Of a stretch of 64,000 nt of DNA, positions 1 to 6,522 are shown one piece after another. The stretch covers positions 3,658,001 through 3,722,000 of the forward strand of contig NC_014934.1 of NCBI RefSeq assembly GCF_000186265.1, given 5' to 3'. Below the pieces are notes generated by a model. The model was not told where the DNA came from. It made no database searches and saw only the letters and a program-made list of their open reading frames with translations. A program made the translations under genes and the position numbers. This DNA comes from Cellulophaga algicola DSM 14237 (GTDB taxonomy: Bacteria > Bacteroidota > Bacteroidia > Flavobacteriales > Flavobacteriaceae). The stretch's first letter is position 1, and each line of letters opens with the position of its first letter.

Positions 1-561
1 ATGATCTACTATCTTTTTTAAAGATTTTAAATCTAAAATATAGTTATCTATACCTTTCTTGTAAAGAGCGTTTTGATCAGTTAAAGAATCGTCTAAACTT
101 CTACCATATTCAGTCAATCCGTGACGGTTCATTTTATGATTATCTTGATTTCCAATATGAGCAAAAAAATCATTTTCTAAATGCTTAACATAATCAGGGT
201 TGAATAAACAATGTATATTTATTAATCGTGCTCTATCAGTAGAAGGTAGCATTCTTAATTCTACATTTGGAAATAAAAAAATACTTTTAATAAATGTTAT
301 TTCATCTTCTGAAAATAGTTTTGATTCATCAACATTTAATTTATTTTCAATATCATTAACATAGCTTACTGCTTCTAAGTATTTTTCAATTGAGAAATAG
401 TCAGTAATTCCAATTGCATTTATTTTATGTTCGTAAGCTTTTTTAAAAAAGTCATAAAAAAAAGCATTAATAGACTCTGATTTAAACAGGTCATTTTTAT
501 TTGTTCCCTTAGTATGAACGTGAAAGTTCCATTTATTCCATTCAGAGCCTTTATTTATCAT
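1..561 (-). CDS. TrlF-like PHP-domain protein, N-terminal part (gene runs off the left edge)
   Basis: 187 codons are visible from an ATG at 561 to the window edge, all open. The protein starts with a GSEWNKWNFHVHTKG segment: the HVH matches the metal-binding HxH of PHP phosphoesterase domains, and G-S-E-W followed by H-V-H is how TrlF-family proteins (PHP domain fused to an SMC/AAA-like ATPase) begin. An ITDYFS segment near residue 55 fits the next PHP strand. Any ATPase half would lie outside the window. TrlF proteins tend to occur in defence islands, but the activity of this one is unproven. The gene ends upstream of the first hairpin repeat and shares the minus orientation of the array. 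Confidence 0.6.
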   Translation of the reverse strand, partial: MINKGSEWNKWNFHVHTKGTNKNDLFKSESINAFFYDFFKKAYEHKINAIGITDYFSIEKYLEAVSYVNDIENKLNVDESKLFSEDEITFIKSIFLFPNVELRMLPSTDRARLINIHCLFNPDYVKHLENDFFAHIGNQDNHKMNRHGLTEYGRSLDDSLTDQNALYKKGIDNYILDLKSLKKIVDH

Positions 562-595
562 TTTTTTCTTTTTTATAGCAGGTTTTTACCGTTAT

Positions 596-792
596 GGCTA
601 ACGGTCTAGTGTATGAAATGTAACGTACAAAAAGACACGACATTTAGAGTTTAGCACTGAGCCAAATTTTTATATTTTGATTTAACTTTTCAGTTTTAAA
701 GCCAAATTAAAAATTTGGCGGTCTTTTTAATAAGCACAATTCTTTCGCTTTAACACTTACTAGCTATGTTTTATACAACGTGTTGTAGGTAG
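596..792. repeat. attC-like hairpin repeat E1 (uninterrupted)
   Basis: This is a complete copy of the array's inter-gene repeat. Left box GCTAACGG, right box ACAACGTGTTGTAGG. The interior holds an inverted GCCAAATTTTTA / AAAAATTTGGC pair, so a strand could fold into one long imperfect hairpin. The right box runs into the stop codon of the neighbouring gene (TAA at 796-798), as is common where integron cassette genes meet attC sites. With the copy at 21231 it is one of the two best uninterrupted sites to compare with intron-filled ones. Confidence 0.6.
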
Positions 793-795
793 TTT

Positions 796-1518
796 TTATT
801 CATTTATATATCTTAAGAAAACTTTTCCTTTGTCTGTGAATTTATAAAGTGCAGAATTTGACTTGTCAATTAAATCATATGACTCAAGTAAAGACAGAAC
901 TTTGCTTATTTCATTAGAGTCTTTCATCCTATAATTCGACTGAATACAAGAAATAATATACTTTACAGATTCCAATTCCGACTTATTGCTTTTGAATCTT
1001 ACGGAGAGCTTAATTAGTTCTTCTTTGTCATTATTTTCATTATCGGAATTTATGGTACTTTCAGATTGTTCCATTAATTCCTTAAGTCTTTCTATCTCTA
1101 AATTTTTATCCTGAACCAAATTTGAAAACTTCTCTTCTTGTTTTAAAATTTGTTCTCTCAATTCAATGGATTGTTCAACTGTAAGAAGTTGTTTTTTCTC
1201 AACTAAGTTTTTTTGTTTTAACCTCCAATTACTAAAATTGATTGATAACCAATATGCTCCGTTAGAGAAAAAAGGAACAATAGTTAATAATGCCAATGAA
1301 GAAAGAATAGGATAAGTTATAAGACTATTAAAGTCACAATAATTTACGACAATGTATTCAACTTTAGTTAATGATATTTTGCTTTCAGAAACAAAGAATG
1401 TCAAGTACACTATTTTCCAATTCCAAATGACCCAAGAGAATATCAAAGTGCCAAATAGTGGGCTTGTTGTTCGTTCGTGTAAAATAGCACTAATTGATTT
1501 TTTAATTTCGTCCATCAT
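796..1518 (-). CDS. Two-TM coiled-coil membrane protein with winged-helix-like tail
   Basis: 240 residues. The N-terminal segment around SPLFGTLIFSWVIWNWK (residues 19-35) is a first membrane helix, a second lies at about residues 67-90, and residues 100-170 are a charged coiled coil. The last 60 residues (ISKVLSLLESYDLID then YKFTDKGKVFLRY) look like a small winged-helix domain. Proteins with this SPLFGTxxxSWxxWNW start are widespread single genes of unknown function. The start may be M1 or M2. The upstream region carries a GAACATATGTTC palindrome shared with two other genes in the window. Function unknown. Confidence 0.75.
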   Translation of the reverse strand: MMDEIKKSISAILHERTTSPLFGTLIFSWVIWNWKIVYLTFFVSESKISLTKVEYIVVNYCDFNSLITYPILSSLALLTIVPFFSNGAYWLSINFSNWRLKQKNLVEKKQLLTVEQSIELREQILKQEEKFSNLVQDKNLEIERLKELMEQSESTINSDNENNDKEELIKLSVRFKSNKSELESVKYIISCIQSNYRMKDSNEISKVLSLLESYDLIDKSNSALYKFTDKGKVFLRYINE

Positions 1519-1965
1519 TTTTTTGATTACCTATAACTAAGATATATTGAACATATGTTCATTAAAGCTATTATAAATTAACAATACTAAAATTAGCTTC
1601 AACATCAATAATAGCTGCCTAAATCTAAGCTGTCTATCATATCAATCCTTAGTTATCGATATACTATTTACTTAATAATGCATCTGTAAGTATCATCATC
1701 GTATAAAATTACAGGACCTCTAATTTTCCTAGTCTTGTTTCCTGGTCATGTTTTAAAATAATCATTAAAACATACCGTAAACTATGTAAATTTTTGTGGG
1801 GGGAGTATTACGTTGCTAATATAAAACATAATACTATTTAAAACCTTGCGGAAATCCGCAGAATTGAAAAAAAAGAGATAAATAGTTAAATGTAGTGGAG
1901 TGGTAAAGGGCTTTTTATGCGCTGCAAGTGTTGAGGTTAAAGGGGAGAGGCTTTATTTATTAGCA
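1519..1965. other. Intergenic stretch with a palindrome and a possible coding remnant
   Basis: 447 bp without an intact gene. TGAACATATGTTCA lies at 1548-1561, about 30 bp upstream of the minus-strand gene's start. On the minus strand near 1675-1745 a short open stretch reads KIRGPVILYDDDTY and ends in a stop, which could be the tail of a lost gene. No full hairpin repeat is recognisable, so this boundary is degenerate. Confidence 0.4.
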
Positions 1966-2253
1966 TCATTTTTTTGCCTGTTCAATATTTCGAGGATATC
2001 CATCAAATAAGATTCCTTTTTCAGACTTGTTATTGAGATAGAATTTTTTGACTATTTGGGCGACTAAGTCATCAGGAGCCAATAATCCTTTACTGCTATA
2101 TTCAGATGCCTTAATTCCCAATTCTGATTTTTGAGTTTTTTCCTGTCTTAACACATCTCCTGTAGAGAGGTGGGTTACCCCAAAATCATTAATAATCTTT
2201 TTACTTTGTGTTCCTTTTCCAGCAAGGGGTGGTCCAAAAATTAGTATGTTCAT
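1966..2253 (-). CDS. Adenylate kinase-like protein, truncated after the NMP-binding half
   Basis: 95 residues. It has the P-loop GPPLAGKGTQ (residues 7-16), the STGDVLR nucleotide-binding segment and the DGYPRN motif near the C-terminus, all in the order of adenylate kinase. It stops right after, so the LID and C-terminal core (about half of a 190-215 residue enzyme) are missing. It therefore lacks LID arginines needed for normal phosphoryl transfer. It is probably a decayed or partially captured copy, since a housekeeping adk is expected elsewhere. A short nucleotide-binding protein with another role cannot be excluded. Confidence 0.7.
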   Translation of the reverse strand: MNILIFGPPLAGKGTQSKKIINDFGVTHLSTGDVLRQEKTQKSELGIKASEYSSKGLLAPDDLVAQIVKKFYLNNKSEKGILFDGYPRNIEQAKK

Positions 2254-2317
2254 AGTGTCTACTAAGCTGTTTATGTACCTTAAAAATAACCAATTACTTA
2301 ACTAATTGAAAAATAAT

Positions 2318-2335
2318 ACCGCCTTAAAAGGCGGT
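2318..2335. terminator. Short GC hairpin between adk-like and YD-repeat genes
   Basis: ACCGCCTTAAAAGGCGGT is a perfect 7-bp stem with a small AT loop, downstream of the minus-strand YD-repeat gene. No long T tract follows, so it may be a weak terminator or part of a degenerate repeat (TAACGG and GTGCAACG boxes lie at 2336-2375). Confidence 0.45.
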
Positions 2336-2378
2336 TATAACGGTCATTATTTTATGAATTATGGAGTTGTGCAACGTA

Positions 2379-3173
2379 TTACTCATAATATACATATGCA
2401 CGCTCTAGAATATATTTAGGAAATAATCCTTGATCCAATTCTGTTTTTTTTATCCAATTATTTTTCTCGTCAAACACATATTTATAAACCCATTTACTAC
2501 TTGGGTCTCCATTGGGTTTGAAGATGTTTTCTTCAATTTTATTTCCATAATTATCATAAACAAACGTATAATAACTCTTTAAGTCCTTACCTGTAGGGTC
2601 ATAAGTGTTTATTCTAATGACATTCTCATTCTCATCGTATTCATATGTTTTTCTATTTACAACACCTTTTGGGTTATGAAGATATCGTTCAGTAGTTTCA
2701 GTTTTATTCCCTTTTTCATTGTAAGTAAAGAAACGTTCTAGTGTTAATTCATTGGATGAGTTATAAATTTCGTCTTTAATTTTATTTTGTTTTTCGTCAT
2801 ATTCATAAACCCATTTATATAGTAGACTGTTACTATAAATTGCGTAGCAGAACAGTTCAGTTTTTTCGTCTTTTTCATTATATTTTGGTATGAACTTGGT
2901 ACCCGATTCATCAAATTCATAAACAAACTCTTCTGTGATTTTTCCTAATTTATCAAAGTTTTTTTCATTTTTTTTAAATTCTTTTTCTTGTTTTTTCTTT
3001 TCTAGAACTTCATATGAAAGTTCTGTATAGGATTGAACTTTATTATTTAAATTCTCTGTTGTCCAATCGTTATTTGCTTTTTTTTCTGAACAATTACTTA
3101 AGGAAAAAATTAAAATAATACCTATAAATAAATTTGTCAATCTATTTTTTTTTGTTTTAATATTAAATAGCAT
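2379..3173 (-). CDS. YD-repeat lipoprotein
   Basis: 264 residues with a signal peptide and lipobox ending at Cys28 (SLSNC). The mature part is a chain of YD-like units (YEYDEKQNK, FTYNEKGNK, YEYDENENV, FVYDNYGNK, YVFDEKNNW) of about 25-30 residues each, the beta-hairpin pattern of RHS/YD repeats without an RHS core or toxin tip. Outer-membrane or periplasmic anchoring is inferred. Two other YD-repeat genes occur in the same array (11706-12563 and 21433-22599) with low direct similarity. Role unknown. Codon use is very AT-rich, like its neighbours. Confidence 0.75.
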   Translation of the reverse strand: MLFNIKTKKNRLTNLFIGIILIFSLSNCSEKKANNDWTTENLNNKVQSYTELSYEVLEKKKQEKEFKKNEKNFDKLGKITEEFVYEFDESGTKFIPKYNEKDEKTELFCYAIYSNSLLYKWVYEYDEKQNKIKDEIYNSSNELTLERFFTYNEKGNKTETTERYLHNPKGVVNRKTYEYDENENVIRINTYDPTGKDLKSYYTFVYDNYGNKIEENIFKPNGDPSSKWVYKYVFDEKNNWIKKTELDQGLFPKYILERAYVYYE

Positions 3174-3189
3174 ATTTTCTGTTTTTATG

Positions 3190-3234
3190 TTGCCTAATGT
3201 CTCGGCTCGTATGTTTGGTTCTTAGTTTGAAGAT
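3190..3234. repeat. Left fragment of attC-like repeat E2, interrupted by IS110-like DNA
   Basis: TTGCCTAATG, with CTCGGCTCGTATG following, resembles the left box region of the other repeats (compare CTCGGCTATG at 12621). It breaks off into the IS110-like segment; a repeat right half appears at 4142-4350. Confidence 0.4.
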
Positions 3235-3279
3235 AACATTTTTTTATAAATAAAAGAGATTATAAAGGAGAGGGATTTA

Positions 3280-3435
3280 GCTAGATACAAGATTATAGAT
3301 ATCGTTGCATAGATTAACTACTCTTCTTAAGCTACTACTTTTATAAAAATAGTAGCTTGGATACTAACAAAAGCTAAAATAGGAGGGACAGAGAGTTCTC
3401 GGCTAGATACACTTTAGAGTGATATCGTTTCATAG
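3280..3435 (+). ncRNA. Candidate bridge-RNA region of the IS110 remnant
   Basis: Upstream of the transposase remnant two 34-nt units (3280-3313 and 3402-3435) share GCTAGATACA at one end and GATATCGTTKCATAG at the other but differ in the centre. Between them is a hairpin (AGCTACTACTTTTATAAAAATAGTAGCTT, split here for length: arms AGCTACTA and TAGTAGCT at about 3330-3358). Two similar loops with different guide-like cores in the 5' non-coding end is the layout known for IS110 bridge RNAs. Expression and structure are not tested. Confidence 0.4.
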
Positions 3436-3554
3436 AAATCCCTCCCTTCTATAATTTTCTTGGAATCTGAACAGTACCTAGGTCCTTTAGATAGAGATCG
3501 AATCAAGTGCGAGTAAAGATGATAAAGAGAATTATAGCTTAAAAAACCGAAGAA

Positions 3555-4132
3555 ATGGAAAAGTATTTAAAACAGAGTTTGGGTATCGATGTTTCAAAAT
3601 TGAACTTATCATTATCCCTAGGTTCCCTAAATGAAAAACTAGTTAAGGAATTCGAGTCTCATCCCGATGTGAAAAGGAAGCTCGATTATTTTATAAGTAT
3701 CCCCGGTATATCCTTTTATATCAGCAGCAACGGTTGTAGGTGAGACTTTAGGTTTTGAATCAATAGTTAATGCTAAACAATTAACTAGCTATGCCGGTTA
3801 TGATGTTGTATTGAGGAAATTGGGAAGCTTCAAGGGAAAGACAAGAATTAGTGAAAAGGGAAACAGTCATATAAGAGCTGTACTGCACATGCCCTCGATG
3901 ACCTGTGTGCGTTGCAACCCAACATTAAAGCTATTCTATAATAGATTTGAAGCCAAATAAAGCAAAGCCCTTGGTGGCCCTTGTAGCAGTACAGCGAAAG
4001 TTATTAATATTAATGTAGAACTTATGGAAGAATGAAAAAAAATATGATGCAGAATTTGAAATAAAAAAGCAGCAAAAGCATGAAGCTCTTGCTGCGCGGG
4101 ATAACAGTTTGATAAATCAACCTGTTTCCTAA
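3555..4132 (+). pseudogene. IS110-family transposase pseudogene
   Basis: The N-terminus keeps the RuvC-like GIDVSK motif. The reading then jumps to the C-terminal transposase_20 region (SIPGIS then, after a frameshift near 3715, AATVVGETLGF and LTSYAGYDV). About 150 residues between the two domains are missing. A further frameshift or stop near 3958 and a TAG near 4018 interrupt the tail. It cannot make a working recombinase. Confidence 0.75.
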
Positions 4133-4141
4133 ATTATTAAA

Positions 4142-4350
4142 GAAAAAACTTTTTTTAACACAGTATCTATGCTTAGTGCGGAGGCAAGGAAACTTTTCGT
4201 TTCCGTCTACGCACGAAGCTAAAGCTTATTGTTTAGTTTTATTTTTTTCTTGTTCCAAAGCTAAATCCATAAGATTTAGCGACACTATAAATATACACAG
4301 CCTTTAAGTATAATACTTTATGCCCTATTTGCTATAGGCATTGTTAGGCA
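4142..4350. repeat. attC-like hairpin repeat E2, right part
   Basis: Contains GTGCGGAGGCAAGGAAACTT with a self-complementary GGAAACTTTTCGTTTCC core, then an AAATCCATAAGATTTAGCGAC dyad cut here into arms TAAATC / GATTTA, and ends in TTGTTAGGC. On the minus strand that last box reads GCCTAAC, an exact fit to the integron consensus RYYYAAC, and it overlaps the stop codon of the HigA remnant. The same interior is found in the repeat at 17139-17324. Confidence 0.5.
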
Positions 4351-4482
4351 ACGTTCTTATTTTCGAAGTGCTTGATTTCGTTCAGTTCTGATTCTTTTAT
4401 TTCCTTCTCTGCCTCGATATCATAATCATCTTGAACTCCGAGCCAGAATTTTGCTGAATTTCCGAAATATTTACTCAATCTT
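4344..4482 (-). pseudogene. HigA-type antitoxin, C-terminal remnant
   Basis: On the minus strand 46 codons read RLSKYFGNSAKFWLGVQDDYD and a charged tail up to a TAA inside the attC-like box. This is the end of the Xre-type HTH and tail typical of HigA antitoxins. The start, most of the HTH and any HigB toxin are absent, so it is a leftover of a captured toxin-antitoxin cassette. Confidence 0.6.
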
Positions 4483-4511
4483 TTTTTATACGTCTTAAGT
4501 TTGATTTTTAT

Positions 4512-5120
4512 TTATGCATCTACAAAAATTACTTGACCCGTAATAAATCCATCAACCGAACGTTCAAAAGCTTTACCTACTAACTTTCCAGGAACTGGCT
4601 CAAAACCTGGCATCATTTCACCATAAACATCCCAAGCCTCTTCTAAAACAGTTGGGTTTATTGAGTTTACTCGGATTCCTCTTGGCATTTCAAAAGCAAC
4701 ACATTTAACAAATGTATCAATAGCGCCACTAGTAGTAGCATCAGCAATTGCAAAAGGTATAGGCTTAGTATTTAAAATTCCTGTTATTAAAGTAAATGAC
4801 CCCTTATCTGCAATATATTCTTGACCAATACGTACAATGTTTATTTGTCCCATCATTTTACTTAAAATGGTACTCATCCATTGTTCTTCGGTCATTTTAG
4901 TAAAATTTGCATATTCACAAACACCAACAGTGTTTACAACAGCATCAAAATGACCAACATCTTCGTATAATTTCCTTAATGATGCTTCGCTTGTAATATC
5001 TACTTGAAAGTCATAGCTATCAGCAGAACGTCCAGCAGTTATAATTTTGTGTTTTCCTAGACCCGTAAGAGCCGCTTGTCCCATTTTTCCGTTTGCTCCA
5101 ATTAAAATTATTGTTTTCAT
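4512..5120 (-). CDS. Short-chain dehydrogenase-like protein with altered active site
   Basis: 202 residues, a Rossmann-fold SDR: nucleotide-binding GANGKMGQ at residues 8-15, DITSEASL after strand 3, NTVGV in place of NNAG, and GIRVNSINP near the end. The normal YxxxK is missing: alignment of IADATTSGAIDTF with the usual AYSASKAAVEAF puts Asp at the Tyr and Ser at the Lys. It may bind NAD(P) without classical SDR catalysis. It lies 67 bp downstream of a Crp/Fnr regulator gene (5188-5751) on the same strand and is probably cotranscribed with it. Substrate unknown. Confidence 0.75.
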   Translation of the reverse strand: MKTIILIGANGKMGQAALTGLGKHKIITAGRSADSYDFQVDITSEASLRKLYEDVGHFDAVVNTVGVCEYANFTKMTEEQWMSTILSKMMGQINIVRIGQEYIADKGSFTLITGILNTKPIPFAIADATTSGAIDTFVKCVAFEMPRGIRVNSINPTVLEEAWDVYGEMMPGFEPVPGKLVGKAFERSVDGFITGQVIFVDA

Positions 5121-5187
5121 ATAATATCTGTTTTTAAATTATATGCAAATTTATGAAGCACTAAAGGTTTATGAAGAGGACATTTGT

Positions 5188-5751
5188 CTAATACGTAATA
5201 TTAGCCCTTATTCGACTTAGGTGACGTTGTGTAACGCCTAGGTAAGAAGCTATATAATGTAGTGGAATCTCTTTGATATATTCAGGTTGTGTTGTAATTA
5301 AATCTAAATAGCGTTGTTGAGCCTTATCTTTTTGATGATTAAATATCCATTTTTCTAATTCAACATATTCCTTTTCGGCAATAATTTTCAAAAAACGCAA
5401 CCAATTACTATTTGATTTGGCTAAATTTTCTAACGTTGCTTTTGGTATTGAAATTATTTCAGCATCTGTCAGAGCTTGAATATTTTCTTCAGATTTTTTT
5501 TGTGAAATAAATGAAGAATAAGCCATTAATAATTTATTAGGAAAAGTGAAACAATATGTAATTTCATCGTCATTATTTGAATAATAATAGGAACGAAAAA
5601 TTCCACTTTTAACAAAAGCTATAGAGTCGCAAATTTCATTATTATTAATATATAAATCGCCTTTTTTTAATAAAATAGTTTGAGATAACTTCAAGAAATC
5701 ATTAATCTCTATGTCAGTAAATAAATTAAATAATTTTAAATATTCGTTCAT
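5188..5751 (-). CDS. Crp/Fnr-family transcription regulator
   Basis: 187 residues, the usual length of Bacteroidota Crp-like regulators. Residues about 20-115 form the cyclic-nucleotide-binding beta-roll (KKGDLYINNNE, KSGIFRSYY); the C-terminal helix-turn-helix is compact (YIASYLGVTQRHLSRIR). No cysteine cluster for an Fe-S centre is visible, so an FNR-like oxygen sensor is unlikely. It is first in an apparent two-gene unit with the SDR downstream, which it may control. A second regulator/SDR pair lies at 15337-17120. Confidence 0.8.
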   Translation of the reverse strand: MNEYLKLFNLFTDIEINDFLKLSQTILLKKGDLYINNNEICDSIAFVKSGIFRSYYYSNNDDEITYCFTFPNKLLMAYSSFISQKKSEENIQALTDAEIISIPKATLENLAKSNSNWLRFLKIIAEKEYVELEKWIFNHQKDKAQQRYLDLITTQPEYIKEIPLHYIASYLGVTQRHLSRIRANITY

Positions 5752-5783
5752 TTCTTTCTTTGATGTTTGGTATGCTCAAATTA

Positions 5784-5909
5784 CCGTCAACGTTTAAGTA
5801 TAAGAATAGTTGCGGGTTTGTAAGCGAGGATTTTCCGAAGGGAAATCAGACGTTACAAACACGCAGCGACCTTTGATTAAGCACTAAATCGCATTTTTTT
5901 TTATACGGT
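5784..5909. repeat. attC-like hairpin repeat E3 (left part, cut by intron 1)
   Basis: Starts GTCAACG, has an internal stem GCGGGTTTGTAA / TTACAAACACGC around a GATTTTCCGAAGGGAAATC hairpin, and ends TTATACGGT at the intron junction. The missing right end resumes after the intron pair as TGGCTGTTG at 8390. Joining the two gives CGGTTGGCTG, matching the right box of other repeats. Confidence 0.5.
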
Positions 5910-6522
5910 GTGTGTGCCCAGTATGGTCATCTTTCTTTTACTGCAAAGTAAGAGATTAATTTAGAGGGTGCAAGTGCTTTATGCGCTAGATTGACATCTG
6001 GAAGCATTAGTAAGTCGCAAGGGTGGTAACCGCGAGGTTATATCAGAAGAAAGCGAGACTACAAACCTCGGTACTGACGAACAGAAACCGTATGCAGAGG
6101 CATAGATACTTGGGTAAGCAAGCACATCATTGTAACGCCCCAAGAATATGAAAAAGGGTATTAATTTAGATACGGCAGTTATTGAGGGAAACCTGCCGGC
6201 AGGCAGGGAAGATGCCATTACCTGGGGAGGTCTCTACAACTACGAGTGGTTATGTAGAGAAGTCAGCAGAAGTCGTAGTACTTATGAGAAACGAGTTGCA
6301 AATAGCAATTGCATAGGTCTCACGAGTAAGGAAGGACGGAACGTATTCCTTTTGGAAATTCGTATGGGAGCTTTATTAAGTAGCCTATATTTAAAGTACA
6401 AAATAGTTGTTGTCGGTGTAAAGAGCGACACAAAGATGGAATACGGCCATATACGAGACTCGTACGTACGGTGGTGTGAGAGGTTCACTCTCCTCAATTA
6501 TGAGGAGAGCCGTCTACTTGAT
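5910..6522 (+). mobile_element. ORF-less group II intron A, locus 1
   Basis: 613 bp. Begins GTGTGTGCCCAG (GUGYG-type 5' end) and ends ...CTTGAT (AY-type 3' end). It carries the domain I-like segment GAGGGTGCAAGT. No RT gene is present. The domain V region (about 6440-6482) reads GGCCATATACGAGACTCGTACG and pairs poorly compared with the copy at 17325, so self-splicing is doubtful. The palindromic mini-repeat lies at 6192-6207. Intron B follows without a single extra base. Confidence 0.65.

Larger units (their letters stand above)
3235..4135 (+). mobile_element. Degraded IS110-family element
   Basis: About 0.9 kb: a 5' non-coding region of about 300 bp followed by a broken IS110-type transposase (next entries). 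The exact ends cannot be fixed because IS110 elements usually lack clear terminal inverted repeats. It separates the left and right pieces of one hairpin repeat, so insertion into an attC-like site is likely. Confidence 0.6.

Noticed and set aside
1548-1561. LexA (SOS) box
   Set aside because: GAACATATGTTC matches the Gram-positive LexA consensus, but the genes behind it are not repair genes and Bacteroidota generally lack that LexA. The repair genes here use a different motif.
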